DNA from: Heracleum sosnowskyi
Lineage: Eukaryota; Streptophyta; Magnoliopsida; Apiales; Apiaceae
Direction of reading: 5' to 3'
Assembly (NCBI GenBank): GCA_030848705.1
Contig: CM061235.1
Location: 134,051,228-134,115,227 of the forward strand
DNA length: 64,000 bases
Shown: positions 1 to 10,921 of the stretch, in pieces
Position numbering within the stretch: position 1 is the first letter of the stretch
How the letters are laid out: the number at the start of each line of letters is the position of its first letter
Position numbers and translations under genes: made by a program
Notes under the pieces: model-generated
Seen by the model: only the letters and a program-made list of their open reading frames with translations
Told to the model about the DNA's origin: nothing
Databases searched by the model: none

Positions 1-783
1 TCATTTATCGAGGTTTTACTTTATACATGGTTATCGGGTTATATGCATTTCTTCCTTGACTATCAACAATATCTTCCTTTTTTCAAATTCAATGAGTATG
101 GTACTTAATTATTAAGATTAACCAGTTGAAAAAGCCGCGCTTCGCGGTGACGTAATAATTTTTTCAAAAAACTCTATCAAATAAATTACGAAAATTACTC
201 GGTCCTCGCTAATAAGTCGTCCTCCCGTGAAACATGCTTTCCTTTTTAATATCAAAATCTCAAATTTAATATATCGACTATATACTTGTCTTATATATTA
301 ATTTTTATGTTATCATACTCTTTTCTAATGAGACACTCTTTCGTTGAAAAAACACCTATATAACTTTCAATATTCTACTTCAAATAGAACTTTTAGTTAT
401 CTATTACAAACGCTTATTCTACTTCCAATAAAACTTTTAATTGCAAGTACTTCTTTTTATATCCGAACTCTTCTCCTGTATAAATTGAACCACATATTCT
501 ACTTCAAATATAGAACTTTGCAAGTACTTCTTTTATATTTGAACTCTTCCCCTCTACAAATTCAAACACCTATTCTACTTTAAATAGAACTTTTAATTAT
601 ATGTCTTCGCTATAAATTCGAACTCTTCTCCTCAATAAATTCGAACATCTATTCTACTTCTAATATGTTAAACGATATTTTTTTTTATTCTAGAAAATTA
701 GAAAAATAGATTGAGACGAGAGCGCCACCTAACCTCCCGCGTATCCTCCTTTATATATATATATTGATGATTCTTGGAAATGG
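1..783. other. Non-coding region downstream of the receptor kinase gene
   Basis: AT-rich DNA with no convincing coding frame. A small GC hairpin (CCGCG-CTT-CGCGG) lies near 134-146, and a degenerate tandem repeat occupies roughly 372-665. The last 100 bases before 784 should include the 3' untranslated region of the minus-strand kinase gene. No polyadenylation site could be fixed. Confidence 0.6.
372..665. repeat. Degenerate tandem repeat of about 78 bp
   Basis: The phrase ATTCTACTT recurs at about 372, 416, 496, 572 and 651, so the later spacings are 76-80 bases. Each unit also carries variants of AATAGAACTTTT, AAGTACTTCTTT and GAACTCTTC. Copies differ by substitutions and small indels. An open frame across it is a by-product of the repeat and shows no protein signature. 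Confidence 0.6.
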
Positions 784-3700
784 TTATGAAGTGGATTCTG
801 TTTCTAAAGGAGAGCAAAAAGCCATGCTCGTCTGAGATGGCGAACTTGGAACAGAACACAAGTATGGATTTGGTGGAATGTCCAGTGCTGCTATCTGCCC
901 CTCCAACATTTCAAGAACTTTTCCTATCGATGGCCTTTCTGATGGATAAATCTGTATGCACCACAATCCGACAATCAGCATCTTCTTAACAAGTTCATTT
1001 TCTTCTTCGGAAATTTCACTTGCCAAATTTAGCACATCATCAAATTGGATTCGCTTGTACAGCCAACGAGGATAATATATCTCACTAGTGTGATCTGCTC
1101 TAGCATCGACGTTCTTTCTTCCTCCAACCATTTCGAGAATCATCATTCCATAGCTGTACACATCAGACTTATGCGACGCTGGTCCAAAATTTCTACTAAA
1201 AACTTCAGGAGCAATATAACCAATAGTTCCTCTAGCTTGTAATAAAGACGAGACTGCACTTTCTTTTCTATTGTACAACTTCGCAAGGCCAAAATCTGAT
1301 ATCTTGGGGCAAAAATCTTCGTCAAGAAGAATATTGTGTGGTTTTATGTCAAAATGCAAAATACGGGTGTTGCAGCCATTGTGCAAGTACTCTAGACCTC
1401 GTGAAATTCCAATAGCAATGTTGTACAATTTCTCCCATCCAAGATGTTGTCTATCTGTTGAAGGAGTTGCGCCATAAATGAACTTTTCAAGAGATCCATT
1501 AGGCATGAACTCATATATAAGAGCTCGCCTTTTACCCTCGTAACAAAAACCAAGGAGAGCTACAACATTAACATGAGAAGTTCTTCCGATGCTTGCAACT
1601 TCATTTATAAATTCTTCTCCATTTCCTTTCGTTGCATTCAAGACCTTCACTGCCACCATGCGGCCATCTGCTAAACGGCCTTTATATACATTTCCATTAC
1701 CACCTCTGCCTAATTCATCTCTGAACGAATTTGTTATTCTTTTAACAGTAGAGTACCGAAATCTTCTTGGGATTGAAGATCTGTATTTCTTTATGAAGGC
1801 CTCAACATCTTTGGGATAAGAAGAAACATTTTGGTTGAACAAAAAAGAACCATGTTTAGTTCTTATCCAGTATAAGATAAAAACCAACAGCAGAATGACA
1901 ATTCCTCCAACACCAGTGGCTGCAGAGGGAAAATACAAAGCACATATAGCATACGTACTGCCAATACCAAACAATATTTGATCACGTAATGAAAATTAAA
2001 AGTGTCTAGGAAAGAATTTACTACCTATTCCAATCTTCTGTCCCAAATTCATGGATTTCCCTGTCAATAGTAAATCAGCAAAATATATATGAAATCAGTG
2101 TTTGTAATAACCAAATTCGTAATGATTCCAAACAATATCATTCGTGAAAAAGTAAAGTGGACAATAAAAATTAGACCGAGAGAGTAATCTATACTCTTTA
2201 TTAATAAACAAAACAATATGAAAATGGTGTGCGGTAACACAAAATTCAGGTTCGATTCTCTACAACTACATGATTAAACAAGATTTATTTATTTGATTTA
2301 ATTGGTTTCACCCCGGGTTCGATTATCTATAACTACGTAATTTTAAAAAAAAATTGATTTGATTTATTTTTTTTGAATTTCATCCCGGTTTCTATTACTA
2401 TTTTAACCTCGACCCATGCGAAGCACGGGTTATCAGCTTGTATAGATAAATAATAATTGTATATTTATACTCTTTATTAATAAGCAAAACAATGAGTAAA
2501 TGACGCGCGGTACCAAAGTACCAAGGTATCAAATTTGGTTATCACAAAACTCAGGTTCGAATCCCTACAACTACATGATTAAACAAAATTTATTTATTTG
2601 ATTTAATTTCTCTGATTTCACCCCGGGTTCGATTCCCTATAAATACATAATTCAAAATTTTATTGATTTAATTTAATTTTTTTGATTTCATCCCGATTTC
2701 AATTAATATTTTAATTTCGATCCGTGCTTGGCACGGGTTATCAGCTAGTATAGGGTGTTGCCAATATTAATAAGGATGTGCACTCGCATCACTCCAATGG
2801 AGAGCCAATAAAAGTGTTATGCGACATAATGTCACATGCCATTTTGACACTCTTTTTGGCACCCTCATTGGAGTTGCAATAAAGCATCACCAGTTTTAAC
2901 ATTTGTTTGAATAAGAAACTAAGCTATATCACGTAGACATAGCCTACATGTCAATGTTGCTATCAAACTTAAAATAGAGTAATTCAGTTGAGCAGACCTG
3001 ATTGAGAATATGGAGAGAAGACGGTTCCGTTCCTGTATAGGCATGTGCTGTTTTTACCAAAACGTGTGCCGCCCCAACATAATCCACCCAATGCCATACA
3101 GACTGAGCAAGCATTTCCATTCACTCTATTATAATGAATCTTAAAGCTCCTGCTAAAAAGTTCTTTCGGCTCCATTGTGTTGTTTATGAACTCCTCAAGC
3201 ACTGCTGTATCAACTGGAACTGTTGTCTGATAGCACAAGTACTCATCAAGCCTATCTTTTTCAGCTTGCGACAATGAATTTTTTCGAAAGAAATAAACTT
3301 CATTTTTATCCTTACTCCCGCAATTGAACTTAGACTGTATCCAGGTTGTTTGAGTCCCAGCTTCACAATGGTAATACAAGTGGAGATCTTCAGTGTTCCT
3401 GCCGTAATCATATAGTGCATCATCCAATACTGGATATTTGATAACAGAAGATGCACAAATATTCCCGAGAATATCATTAAAAGGATTTAATGTTAAGACA
3501 CTTGTTGTCAAATTGATTTCAACTACAAGATATTTGCTCTCTGTACCGATATCTATAACAAGATCAGTGTTTTCACAGCTGAGCTCGAAATCTTCAAGAC
3601 CACAATATATTGGTCGAATATTTTCTCCCCAGAAAGGGTATTGAAGTCCCCCCATAGGTTTGCCACAGGCAGTTGCTATGTCACTACATACCTTATATTG

Positions 3701-3820
3701 GTTTGAATCATCTTGCGCATTATTTCCTGGGATGATGAGTGCTAACATTAAGAGTGAGATAATGATACTGATGGAAATCAAAAAATATTGGTGAGATTTA
3801 GATTGTATATCAGCATACAT
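784..3820 (-). CDS. LRK10L: LRK10-like (LEAF RUST 10 family) receptor-like serine/threonine kinase
   Basis: A plasma-membrane receptor kinase read as three exons: 3820-2998, 2060-2025 (36 nt) and 1919-784. All junctions are GT-AG with matching phase 1, giving 664 residues. The signal peptide is followed by a GUB_WAK cysteine domain (about 45-110) and a WAK-associated C-terminal domain ending in a CxxC...GGxC pattern (to about 270). A transmembrane helix lies at 290-305 and the kinase starts near 345. Visible kinase motifs are the glycine loop at 357-366, Lys378, His475-Phe-Asp477, DFG at 495-497 and GYIAPE near 520. HFD in place of HRD makes it a non-RD kinase, a class often tied to immunity. 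An upstream in-frame ATG at 3862 adds 14 residues. I prefer 3820 because a TATA-like box lies only about 20 bases above 3862 and the shorter form has a normal signal peptide. The ligand is unknown. No break was seen. Confidence 0.9.
2025..2060 (-). other. 36-nt micro-exon of the LRK10-like gene
   Basis: On the minus strand a CTATTGACAG acceptor (AG at 2062-2061) is followed by 36 bases and then the donor GTAGTAAATT (GT at 2024-2023). The exon encodes a juxtamembrane piece that includes MNLGQKIGIG and keeps phase 1 on both sides. LRK10-like genes commonly have a very short exon between the extracellular and transmembrane/kinase exons. It is too short to appear as an ORF. Confidence 0.8.
2188..2748 (+). 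mobile_element. Non-autonomous Helitron in intron 1 of the kinase gene
   Basis: The 5' end reads TCTATACTCTTTATTAATAA at 2188, after an A. The 3' end has a perfect hairpin CCGTGC-TTG-GCACGG at 2722-2736, then TTATCAG and CTAG at 2745-2748, followed by a T. These are the Helitron rules: TC start, hairpin, CTRR end, A/T target, no TSD. The interior is two tandem units of about 280 bp. The first has its own hairpin at 2413-2429, one mismatched pair, and a CTTG end; the second begins near 2464. There is no coding capacity. Helitron-like ends are short, so orientation and limits are inferred. Confidence 0.75.
2791..2874. repeat. Short inverted repeat, possible MITE
   Basis: The left arm at 2791-2816 (ACTCCAATGGAGAGCC...) is an imperfect reverse complement of 2848-2874. 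The homology may extend outward to about 2755 and 2893. No clear TSD was found. It sits in intron 1 beside the Helitron. It could be a decayed MITE or a folded intron segment. Confidence 0.45.
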
Positions 3821-3877
3821 TATGAAGGAGATTTTCACCAGAAAAAGTAATGATGCACTCAATCTATAGAGTTGCGA

Positions 3878-3885
3878 CTTATAAA
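3878..3885 (-). promoter_or_regulatory. Putative TATA box of the LRK10-like gene
   Basis: The minus strand reads TTTATAAG here. Transcription would be expected to start about 25-35 bases downstream, near 3850, which places the ATG at 3820 inside the transcript and the ATG at 3862 outside it. A W-box-like TTGACC on the minus strand at 4034-4039 fits a defence-type gene but may be chance. Confidence 0.4.
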
Positions 3886-4873
3886 GAACGAGGAGTTGGA
3901 AGCAGAGAAACTGTAAACATTTGTAACCAAGCCTGTGGGAAAAGTAGTGTGGTCTGGACCCTGAGAATTTTATAATAATCTAAAGTATATACTGGTGCCT
4001 ACCAGACAACAGTACATACTGGAAGAAAGTCTTGGTCAAATTGTCGGTATGATCTGCGAATTAAACTTGGGCAACGACGTTCGTTGGCCCATGCTATCGC
4101 GTAAACCTTGTTGTTTAAAGTTTACTAGAGACTTTTATTTACGTTCAATTTCTTTACATTAGAATAAGAATTCGTAATCTTTTGTGATCTAGCTTTGTTT
4201 TTATATTTTAATCGGTACAGTAAGAAAGTTTTGTCCAATTGATCAAATTATAAGAGTATGTAAGACCAGAAATATAAATAAATTCTATTAAATGCTTTTT
4301 CCATGTCCATCCACTACCTGGAAAGAAATAAACTAGAAAGTTGCATCCTTCGCCGAAGAAACTTGTGTACTTTCAAAGCTTAATTAGTAAGAAATCTAAA
4401 AAAAAACACGACAAATCCCAGAAACCGCGACTAATCCCAGAAACCGTGACAGATGACAAAGCCCACAAACCACGACAAGAAACCGCGATATTTTTTATTA
4501 ACAAGAACACGCTGATAAAATTAATTAACGAAACAAACACGAAGGTTGAAACAAGAGTATAATCAGAGATTGTAATAAACAATAAAAGAAGTAACATTTA
4601 TCTCAGTAGCTTTAAACAAATAATTAAAGATTAAGAACAGCTGAGTGGCAAAGTCTTTCGAGAAGTCTTGATTGTTATTGAAAAGATTATTGTCCCACTT
4701 ACGCTGTGTTGAGTTGCAACAATATCACTTCCAATATAAAACAACTCAGATCAATCCACTCACAATAATGACAAAGATCAACAGCGACCCCCACCTCAAT
4801 TCGCCCAAGAACTATGTATTTAATGTGTATGTGTTGAGAGAGAATAGAGAAGATAGTTGTTAGGGTTTTCTGA
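3886..4873. other. Intergenic region: kinase promoter, then flank of a decayed LTR
   Basis: There is no supported gene. The part near 3.9-4.3 kb is the likely promoter of the kinase gene. Around 4.4-4.5 kb the phrase CCCAGAAACCG recurs in a short repetitive patch. The stretch next to 4878 is continuous, across the solo LTR, with 9169-9295, so it may be the outer end of the decayed copia LTR described at 10088. Its left limit could not be fixed. Confidence 0.45.
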
Positions 4874-4878
4874 GCACG

Positions 4879-7800
4879 TGTAACAGCCCCAAATCCGGGG
4901 TCAGAGATTTAGGGTAGTCACGATCCATGTACTCTTTACCTTACCTGTATTACTCACACCATTCATAATTCACCTGCTCATGACCCCACAATCTATGTCA
5001 CACACACACACACACACACAAGTTAGAGTCTCAGAAACGACACAATACAACAACTGCGGAATAAATAATTTTTATTACAATACCCAAATGTCTTTTGAAT
5101 CTGTTACTGATACAATTTCTAAGTATTGTTACATTACCAACTTAGCCTTCTGATGCTCACAATCCTCTAATACCATTCATGTCTATACATAAGTTGAATG
5201 TCAAAAGCCGTAGCCTGATTCGATTGGTTCGTACTACTCCCGGGATCACTGCTAGAACTGTTTATGGAAACGCCTTGCGAGGTATGTGCCGTCCCATTGG
5301 CATCCTGCTTCGCTGCTATATAATATATATAAAATAATAGCAAGAGTGAGTGATAGCTCAGCAAGGTAATGAAAGTATGGCATAATTCTGCCCTTAATTC
5401 AACCCAGAAATAAATCGGGTATAAGACAATAATTTGTCAAAATATCTCGATACTGAAATCATTTCCTTATCGGAATGTATTCAAAAATACCATTGTTGTA
5501 TTCCAAATATCATTTCCATAATATTCTGCCAACTTTTGCTATTCATACTATGAACAAAGTTCTAGTATAAAAGATGAAGTAGCAAGATAACTCAGTATAT
5601 CCTTTTCGTAAAATATCTGCTATAGAAAATATAAGCATGCTATCAACATATAACTTAAAAGATGAAGTTATAAGGAAAATCCAATATAAGGTTTCCGTAA
5701 CCCAAAATCCACTTATGCATATATATCCTTAATCAGGTTTTATCAGAGTCATGACTTATAAAATAAAAGATGAAGTTGTAGGAATTTCCAAGTATCATCT
5801 TTCATATCAAACATTTATCTCATATCATATTCTGGAAATAAAGACAAGGCAAAATATTTCCAATCCCCTTTCTAAACTTGAATAAACTTGAATAACTTTT
5901 CTTTTCTGGAAACTTGCTTAAAACATGTTCTTTCATGGATGATGAACTGTAGATGGAGATTCTAGGCGCCGAGGATACCCCTACGATGATCAGTCGCAAG
6001 ATGTATCCCCCTGGTCTTTTTCTACGTAGAAGGGAAGATATTCAGTCTCACACCGACCTACCTCCCCGCCTTCGGTTGTAGGTGGGAAGAACAGACCCGT
6101 TCATAGTCCGTCGGCCTGTTACTCTCCTCTTACCCTACGGTCGGGCACTTACTAATCATCTAAGGGAAGAACAGACCCGTTCATAGTCCGTCGGTCTTAT
6201 TGTAATTCCCTTAGGGGACCGGCGCTACTCAGTCCCTTACATATTCTCCGAGTTCGAGTGAATCCATGACTCTGAAACATAACGTTCCTTTCCCTTTTTC
6301 CCCTAGTATACGACTCCACAAAGTAGTCATATCTGGTTGGAAAGGAAAATTCACCCATATTTCCCAAGCTGATGCTTGTTCATGGATACAACTTATTCCA
6401 CTGATCTTACTCCTCGAGTCTTGAGGAAGTAATCAAAATCATTTTGATGGTAGCATACAAAGCTGTTAAATGAATAGTTTCAAAAAGATTTAGGACCGGG
6501 CAGTCCACTTGAAACAAACATTAAAACTTGAGAAAGATCCCCTGAGTCTTTGTAGTTTGAGCGAACATTTAAGTCTTTCAGAATATAGACTTAAAAGGAA
6601 AATAGATTTGGGAACCTTCTCTAATTATATTTATAATTGTCTGAATAAAACTTTATTAGTTATCTAGGGTTAAGAATAGTTTTCACAAAATACTTCCTTA
6701 AGAAGTAGGGCCTTAAATAATTAATGAAAACTATATTTAATAAAGAATATTTATTTAGAAGTAATTCCCAAATACCTTCTTAACAAAAAAATGGATAAAA
6801 TAATAATAATATAACCCTAGATAACAACTGATACCATTCCCGGTCCGTAGTATAAATACAGAGTATCTACCCCCTACTGAGGGTTTTTCTTGACATATCG
6901 ACTTATAAATATTACCATAACCATAGCTTATAAGTCAACTTATACTACAACTTTTACTTAGCATCATAAGTATCGTTTTGAAATCATGAACACATAGCAT
7001 ATATCCCAATATCTTTTATTACTGTTACATCTATATATACGATGTAAGGTTTGAAAGCATGCATCTATCATATGCATATACTATAATCTCAATAGTTTTA
7101 ATACTTTCACATCTATATACGATGTGAGGTTTGAAAACTTGCATCTATCATATCATATGCATCATCAGTATAATGTAATCTGAAATACAGCATGGGATTT
7201 AGAAAACTTGCATCTAGTATATGCATACTTCAAAATATGGTTTTAGAAACTTGCCTGATGCTCGAGAAGTGATAGGGGTTCGCGACGATGCCGGACAATC
7301 TAGACAAAGTCAAAGAAAACGCACGATTAATCCCCTGGATAATCCACTTGTACTCAATGCTTAAACACGTAAGCGAAACACAACCAAGGAATTACTAGCT
7401 CGTTATAGACTCATACTAAGTCCATGTTTAATCGGCACTTACTTAAGTCGTAGGTTTAGTCCGAAATCGATCCTCGAATACAAGTTATACTTAACCATTT
7501 ACAACATTGGTTTCTAAGTCATGTTCTTAGTGGTTTTCACTTGCGCAACCTCGGCTAAAACATTTTTATAAAATCGACAAATAATCTTTTTAATCCGAAT
7601 CTTTTTCGTGAGCCTTCCCAACTGTCTCTATTATTATTCCTCAAAGTTTCACATTTTAATATGGCTTCTAAGTGGTCCAAATATAGCCTCAAGGTGACTG
7701 ACCAGAGATGGGTTGTTCCTCCGAACAACGTTTACTAAAACTCACTTTTCTCTTAAACCGTAAATCGGATTAACATGATCTTTATACCAAAACAACCCTT

Positions 7801-9168
7801 AAAACAAGACCTACATGTTCATTGTCAGTGTTGTTCAAAAATATTCCAAGACCAGTTCGTAATTCTTGCTCAAAACAGCCTTAAATCAAATGGGCATTAC
7901 GACGGCTATAATCGTAACGTTTCTCGGGTTTTGTTATGTCAAAACCTCTTAAAACCAAATGAATTCAACAACACAACCATTTTTACAACATAATCAGTTT
8001 ATATACTTCAAGAACATATCACCAACATCAACCAACAACAAGTATGCATCAAGAATTAACCATACATACTCCAAACTCCATAAACATGCTCATTCTTAAA
8101 CATTACTAGAAACTTCACTTAAATCTCAACATAAATCAAAGGGTGGATGAGTGGTATACCTTCCTTGAATCCTTAAACACACAACCAGAGCTTGTAAGCT
8201 TTAAGAGAGTCTTTATCCATGGTTATCATCCTTAAACTTGCAAAAGAAATCAAGAACAAGTCATGAAACTTTCGGAGTTACTATACACCGGTTTAAAGAA
8301 CTGGAAAAATGAAGGTCTTACCTTGATCAAATGGAAGAAACTTGTTAAATAAGAAATGTAGGTTATCTCAAGACCTTTCCAACAAGCTATAGATCGCAAT
8401 TTTCCACCGAGAAATGAAGGAGATATGAAATTTACAATTCGGCAGTTCTGTTTTTTCCGAAATGAAGATAAAAAGAATGGTTTTTGGTTTTGGTTGATTT
8501 TGCTTGAAATTCTGATTTTTTGTTAAAAAGTGGTGAGTCATCACCCTTGGTTGCATCATCTCTTGACACTTGTCAAGCATGCACTAGATCAGATAAAGTA
8601 ACTTTACTGGTTCGTTTCCTTTCACATGGATGATCCAAATGTTGCATCCCTCGAATTAATCTTGTTACATGTTACTTCCATGTCTATATTTAATCCTGTA
8701 GATGTTGCCTTGTTCCTCTTGAAACGATTCGAAATATTTCCCAAAAGAGCGAATAAAACTCTACGCGATTCTCGCAGTGAATAGTAACCATTCACTATTC
8801 ACTCCAACAATCGAATCCTTAAATCGACTTTAATAAAATAATAAAATTCCAAAATATTAAATCCTCAAATCCTCAATTTTAATATCTCATTTCTTGAATA
8901 TAATAATATATAATTCACTGCCCGGTCAAATACTATACCAAAATAAAATTTGGAATTTCTGAATTCCGATCGTCTTTGCATTCACTTATTTACTCCGTAG
9001 ATCACTGATATGACTTCGGAATATTCACACTACGTCTCGTACATAGGTGGCATGAAAAATTTTCTTAACCCTCAAAATCACTATACATTCACCAAATTCA
9101 CTATTCACTAATGCACTTAACCATAATAAGAAAAGTTTTAAATTTTTCCAAAAATTCGGGTTATTATA
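4879..9168 (-). mobile_element. Solo LTR of a Tekay/Del-like Ty3/gypsy element (4,290 bp)
   Basis: It begins TGTAACAGCCCC, the reverse complement of the end of the LTR at 57221, and ends GGGTTATTATA. Perfect 5-bp TSDs GCACG flank it at 4874-4878 and 9169-9173. Long stretches match the reverse complement of 52998-57221; for example 8650-8710 corresponds to about 53756-53815. No gag, pol, primer-binding site or polypurine tract is present, so the element was reduced to one LTR by recombination. The terminal base expected to be G now reads A on the element strand, consistent with cytosine decay. Short ORFs inside it, such as 5167-5364 and 8368-8580, are not genes. Confidence 0.9.
4999..5021. repeat. 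(CA)n microsatellite
   Basis: About eleven uninterrupted CA units lie inside the solo LTR. Confidence 0.9.
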
Positions 9169-9295
9169 GCACGTATATCCTTTTTGTTTGTCAAACGTTC
9201 TATTTTGTATATATAATACAAAATAAAACGTAACAGACCAAATAAAATCGTAACTGCAGATATAGCATTTAATACTAATTATTCTGATTTAATAT
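9169..9295 (-). mobile_element. Fragment of a decayed copia LTR between two insertions
   Basis: This 127-bp strip lies between the solo LTR and the Mutator-like element, including one TSD of each. With those two insertions removed it joins 10088-10921 on one side and 4874 and below on the other, so it is best read as part of one older LTR. It contains an AT-rich palindromic patch around TTTTGTATATATAATACAAAA. Confidence 0.5.
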
Positions 9296-10087
9296 GGGAA
9301 AATAAATTGATAGGTCACTAAACTATTCCCGTTTTATTGTTCAAGTCCCTGAAGAAAAGATTCCGCAGTCCGGGTAATTAAACTTTTGAATTTTTTTTGG
9401 ATCAGGTCCTTCCGTCAAGTGGATTCTAACGGACGTTATAATCAGTCAATTGTTCTTCACCAAACACGAAATCATACCAGTTTTTCGTGATGATTTTGGT
9501 GTCCAAATCGAGTGTGTGAATATCCAAAACAACCCCATCTCCCCCCTCTATCCACCCCCATCATCAAAATTAGGTTTTGATAATCTTTATTTTTTGGTAT
9601 AATCTTTATCACCGGAGTTCTTAATTTTGACCGGAATATGTTTTTATGTAATTGTTTGAAGGTTTTGCTTGTATATACGTATAGATCTATGTAGTTGGAG
9701 GGTTATATAATTTTTTCAAAAATTTTGAGCTTGTTTTTGGTTCACCGGAAAACGACTATGCCGCCGGATTTTATTGTTGTTTTTATTTGATTTTGATGTA
9801 ATTATGGGTCATAGTTGTTTATAAGGGTATATATATTGTAAGAAGATTAATTGCTTGAGTTTTGAGATTGTTTTAGATGTGGCCGGATTTTTGTTGGCCG
9901 GAATGCGGTGGCCGGTTTTTACACATTTTCCGGATTTCGGTGAGATTGACGTCCGTCAATCATTTTTTAACGGAAGGACCTGAATCAGAAAATTAAAAAG
10001 TTACGTGACCTTAATATTGGAATCTTTAGTTCAGGGACCCGGACAATAAAACATCAATATTTCAGTGACCGGTGAATTTATTATCCC
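9296..10087. mobile_element. Non-autonomous Mutator-like element (792 bp)
   Basis: The left end (GGGAAAATAAATTGATAGG) and the reverse complement of the right end (GGGATAATAAATTCACCGG) start terminal inverted repeats that stay alignable for about 140 bp, both passing through GTCACT and CAGGTCCTTCCGT. A perfect 9-bp TSD ATTTAATAT lies at 9287-9295 and 10088-10096. Long inverted repeats with a 9-bp TSD are the mark of MULEs. The interior has no transposase. It holds GGCCGG-rich patches near 9750-9920 that might be captured host sequence, with no frame I recognise. Confidence 0.88.
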
Positions 10088-10099
10088 ATTTAATATCAT

Positions 10100-10395
10100 T
10101 AACAGCTGTCATCAGGATTTAATATCAGTTATAGCTGTCATTAGGATTTAATCCTATCAGTAGTTAACTGAGGCCATCGGGACTTATCTCATCGGTAGTT
10201 AACTTGTCCATCAGGATTTACATCCATCAGAACTCAGAAGTTAACTCAGGTCATCAGGACCTAGCCCATCAGTAGTTAACTGGTCCATCAGGATTTACAT
10301 CCATCAGTAGTTAACTCAGGCCATCAGTACTTACTCAAGCCAAGTCATCAAGAGTTAATTCAAGAACTGGTCCATCAGGATTTAATATAAATCCT
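10100..10395. repeat. Degenerate minisatellite rich in CATCAG and AGTTAACT
   Basis: Phrases such as CCATCAGGATTTACATCC and CATCAGTAGTTAACT recur about every 30-50 bases, at roughly 10200, 10260, 10285 and 10375. They lie in the LTR remnant downstream of its presumed transcription start. No coding signal was seen. Confidence 0.6.
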
Positions 10396-10497
10396 GACCC
10401 GGTTCGTTGAGCTGTTATAAATAAATTCTGACACTGTTAAAATAAATCAATAAATAATATTAAATAAACAGGTAATAAAATTCTTCGCCCAGGTCAC

Positions 10498-10620
10498 CTC
10501 GCGTACGCGAGACGCCGAGACATTCGCCCTTCGACCCGACCCGTGGCGTGGCGTGGCGTGGCGAGGCGGGCGGCGGTGGCGCGCGTGTGTGTGCGCGTGT
10601 GAGGCACACAATAACACCAT
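10498..10620. other. GC-rich, CpG-rich patch with a 14-bp palindrome
   Basis: It opens with the perfect palindrome CTCGCGTACGCGAG at 10498-10511 and continues through a GGCGT run near 10545-10565 into a GCGTGTGTG stretch. The composition contrasts sharply with the AT-rich flanks. On the element strand it falls just downstream of the LTR TATA-like box. The open frames over it look compositional. Confidence 0.55.
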
Positions 10621-10921
10621 GCACACTCATATGCCTTAGTAGTTGTGCACTACTCTTGCACATGTTACTATATAAAGCCACCAACCTTTCATTACCAATT
10701 CTATGTGGGACAAAAGTTTTTTCAACTTAAACAACTCACATAGCCCATTTCAAGCAACCTATTTCAACTCAATTTATTTATGGATTCCACTAAGAAAATG
10801 TCTTAGATCCAAACATGAAAGTTTAAGTCCTCATAACAAGGAACAACCTCCAATTGTTAGTTTCCGGAAATTCCATCAAGAACATATATAAAATATGCCT
10901 CAAACTTTCCATTTTCTAACA

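Larger units (their letters stand above)
10088..10921 (-). mobile_element. LTR (main part) of a decayed Ty1/copia element
   Basis: On the minus strand the LTR begins TGTTAGAAAATGG at 10921, directly after a purine run GTGGGGGAT at 10922-10930, the normal polypurine tract to 3' LTR junction. Downstream come a TATA-like TTTATATAG near 10668-10677, a very GC-rich patch (10498-10620) and a CATCAG-rich repeat (10100-10395). Its far end is displaced by the MULE and the solo LTR. The clade was not determined. Confidence 0.6.

Noticed and set aside
134..146. GC hairpin CCGCGCTTCGCGG as a Helitron 3' end
   Set aside because: No CTRR terminus follows at the right distance and no matching TC start was found.
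344..583. 79-codon ORF as a small membrane protein gene
   Set aside because: It lies within the degenerate tandem repeat and its hydrophobic look comes from TTA/CTT-rich units.
10460..10730. ORFs on both strands over the GC-rich patch
   Set aside because: Low-complexity GGCGT and GT repeats inside an LTR remnant explain the open frames; no domain was seen.
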